Assembly: GCA_001768965.1 (NCBI GenBank)
Contig: MEMY01000035.1
Coordinates: forward strand, 885-6,734
Direction: 5' to 3'
Source of the DNA: an archaeon RBG_16_50_20
GTDB lineage: Archaea; Thermoproteota; Bathyarchaeia; 40CM-2-53-6
Length of the DNA stretch: 5,850 bases
The position numbers and the translations under genes were made by a program. This document shows, in pieces, positions 5,775-5,850 of the stretch. Position 1 is the first letter of the stretch, and each line of letters starts with the position of its first letter. The notes under the pieces were generated by a model, which had not been told where the DNA came from, did not search any database, and worked only from the letters and a program-made list of their open reading frames with translations.

Positions 5775-5850
5775 TGGAGCCGGGGATGGGAATTGAACCC
5801 ACCTCAGCGATGAATTGCGTCTATACTGCGGGTTGCGGCAAGCTTTCTGG
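5775..5850 (-). tRNA. tRNA-Cys(GCA), partial: 3' exon plus part of a 37/38 intron
   Basis: Read on the minus strand, the T arm is GTGGG-TTCAATT-CCCAT (5802 to 5786), followed by acceptor strand CCCCGGC (5785-5779), U73 (5778) and encoded CCA (5777-5775). The matching 5' acceptor GCCGGGG does not occur in the visible 76 bases, which would be enough for an unsplit tRNA, so the gene is interrupted and its 5' half lies beyond 5850. Upstream of the T arm are a 4-base variable region TGAG (5806-5803), anticodon-stem strand ATCGC (5811-5807) and C38 (5812). Before that come TT and GCAA (5818-5815). GCAA can pair with UUGC at positions 32-35 of a Cys anticodon loop, leaving a 3-base bulge TTC, as expected for an archaeal bulge-helix-bulge splice site after position 37. 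U73 and the GCCGGGG acceptor agree with archaeal tRNA-Cys. tRNA-Thr is the main alternative but fits the junction worse. Visible intron is at least 38 bases (5813-5850). Confidence 0.75.

Noticed and set aside
1..5850. CRISPR array, insertion sequence or other mobile element
   Set aside because: There are no spaced repeats of the right length, no transposase, and no flanking terminal inverted repeats.

Overview
The window looks like a chromosomal segment from an archaeon. Four things point that way. There is an archaeal-type TATA box (TATATAA) upstream of moaC. A minus-strand tRNA 3' half has a GCCGGGG-type acceptor, U73 and what looks like a canonical 37/38 intron junction. Several starts are TTG with weak or absent Shine-Dalgarno sites. 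The set of MoaA, MoaC and MogA-type MoaB, with a MobB fused to an FmdE-like domain, also fits. A more exact lineage cannot be read from the sequence; an uncultured Bathyarchaeia- or Nitrososphaeria-like lineage is only a guess.

Layout. Positions 22-552 (+) hold two small membrane-protein genes that resemble the bacterial YqjD (DUF883, glycine-zipper tail anchor) and YqjE (DUF1469, two-helix) pair. They run convergently, with a 5-base gap, into a minus-strand unit of a small unrecognised soluble protein (1817/1769 to 1476) followed 36 bases later by a ten-helix EamA/DMT transporter (1439 to 558). A 132-base divergent spacer separates that unit from trmO/tsaA (1950-2450, +). trmO faces a minus-strand mobB-fmdE fusion (3389 to 2481). 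A 216-base divergent spacer follows, then moaA (3606-4592), moaC (best start 4675, to 5118) and moaB (5119-5703), all on plus. The window closes in the 3' exon of a minus-strand tRNA, probably tRNA-Cys(GCA), whose intron and 5' half lie past position 5850.

How the genes work together. MoaA and MoaC convert GTP to cyclic pyranopterin monophosphate. MogA-type MoaB proteins in archaea adenylate molybdopterin before metal insertion. MobB is the GTP-binding accessory factor for attaching the nucleotide to the cofactor, and its FmdE-like tail suggests a link to a molybdenum or tungsten enzyme. The right half of the window (2481-5703) is therefore a molybdenum/tungsten cofactor synthesis island, although moaD, moaE, moeA and mobA are not in view. 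TrmO, which methylates t6A37 in tRNA, adjoins the island. The left part (membrane proteins, transporter, unknown protein) shows no clear functional link to it.

Points worth a second look are the MobB-FmdE fusion, the split tRNA, the aberrant C-terminus of MoaB, the YqjD/YqjE-like pair in an archaeal setting, and a separate promoter that fixes the moaC start. Nothing here amounts to a wholly new system.
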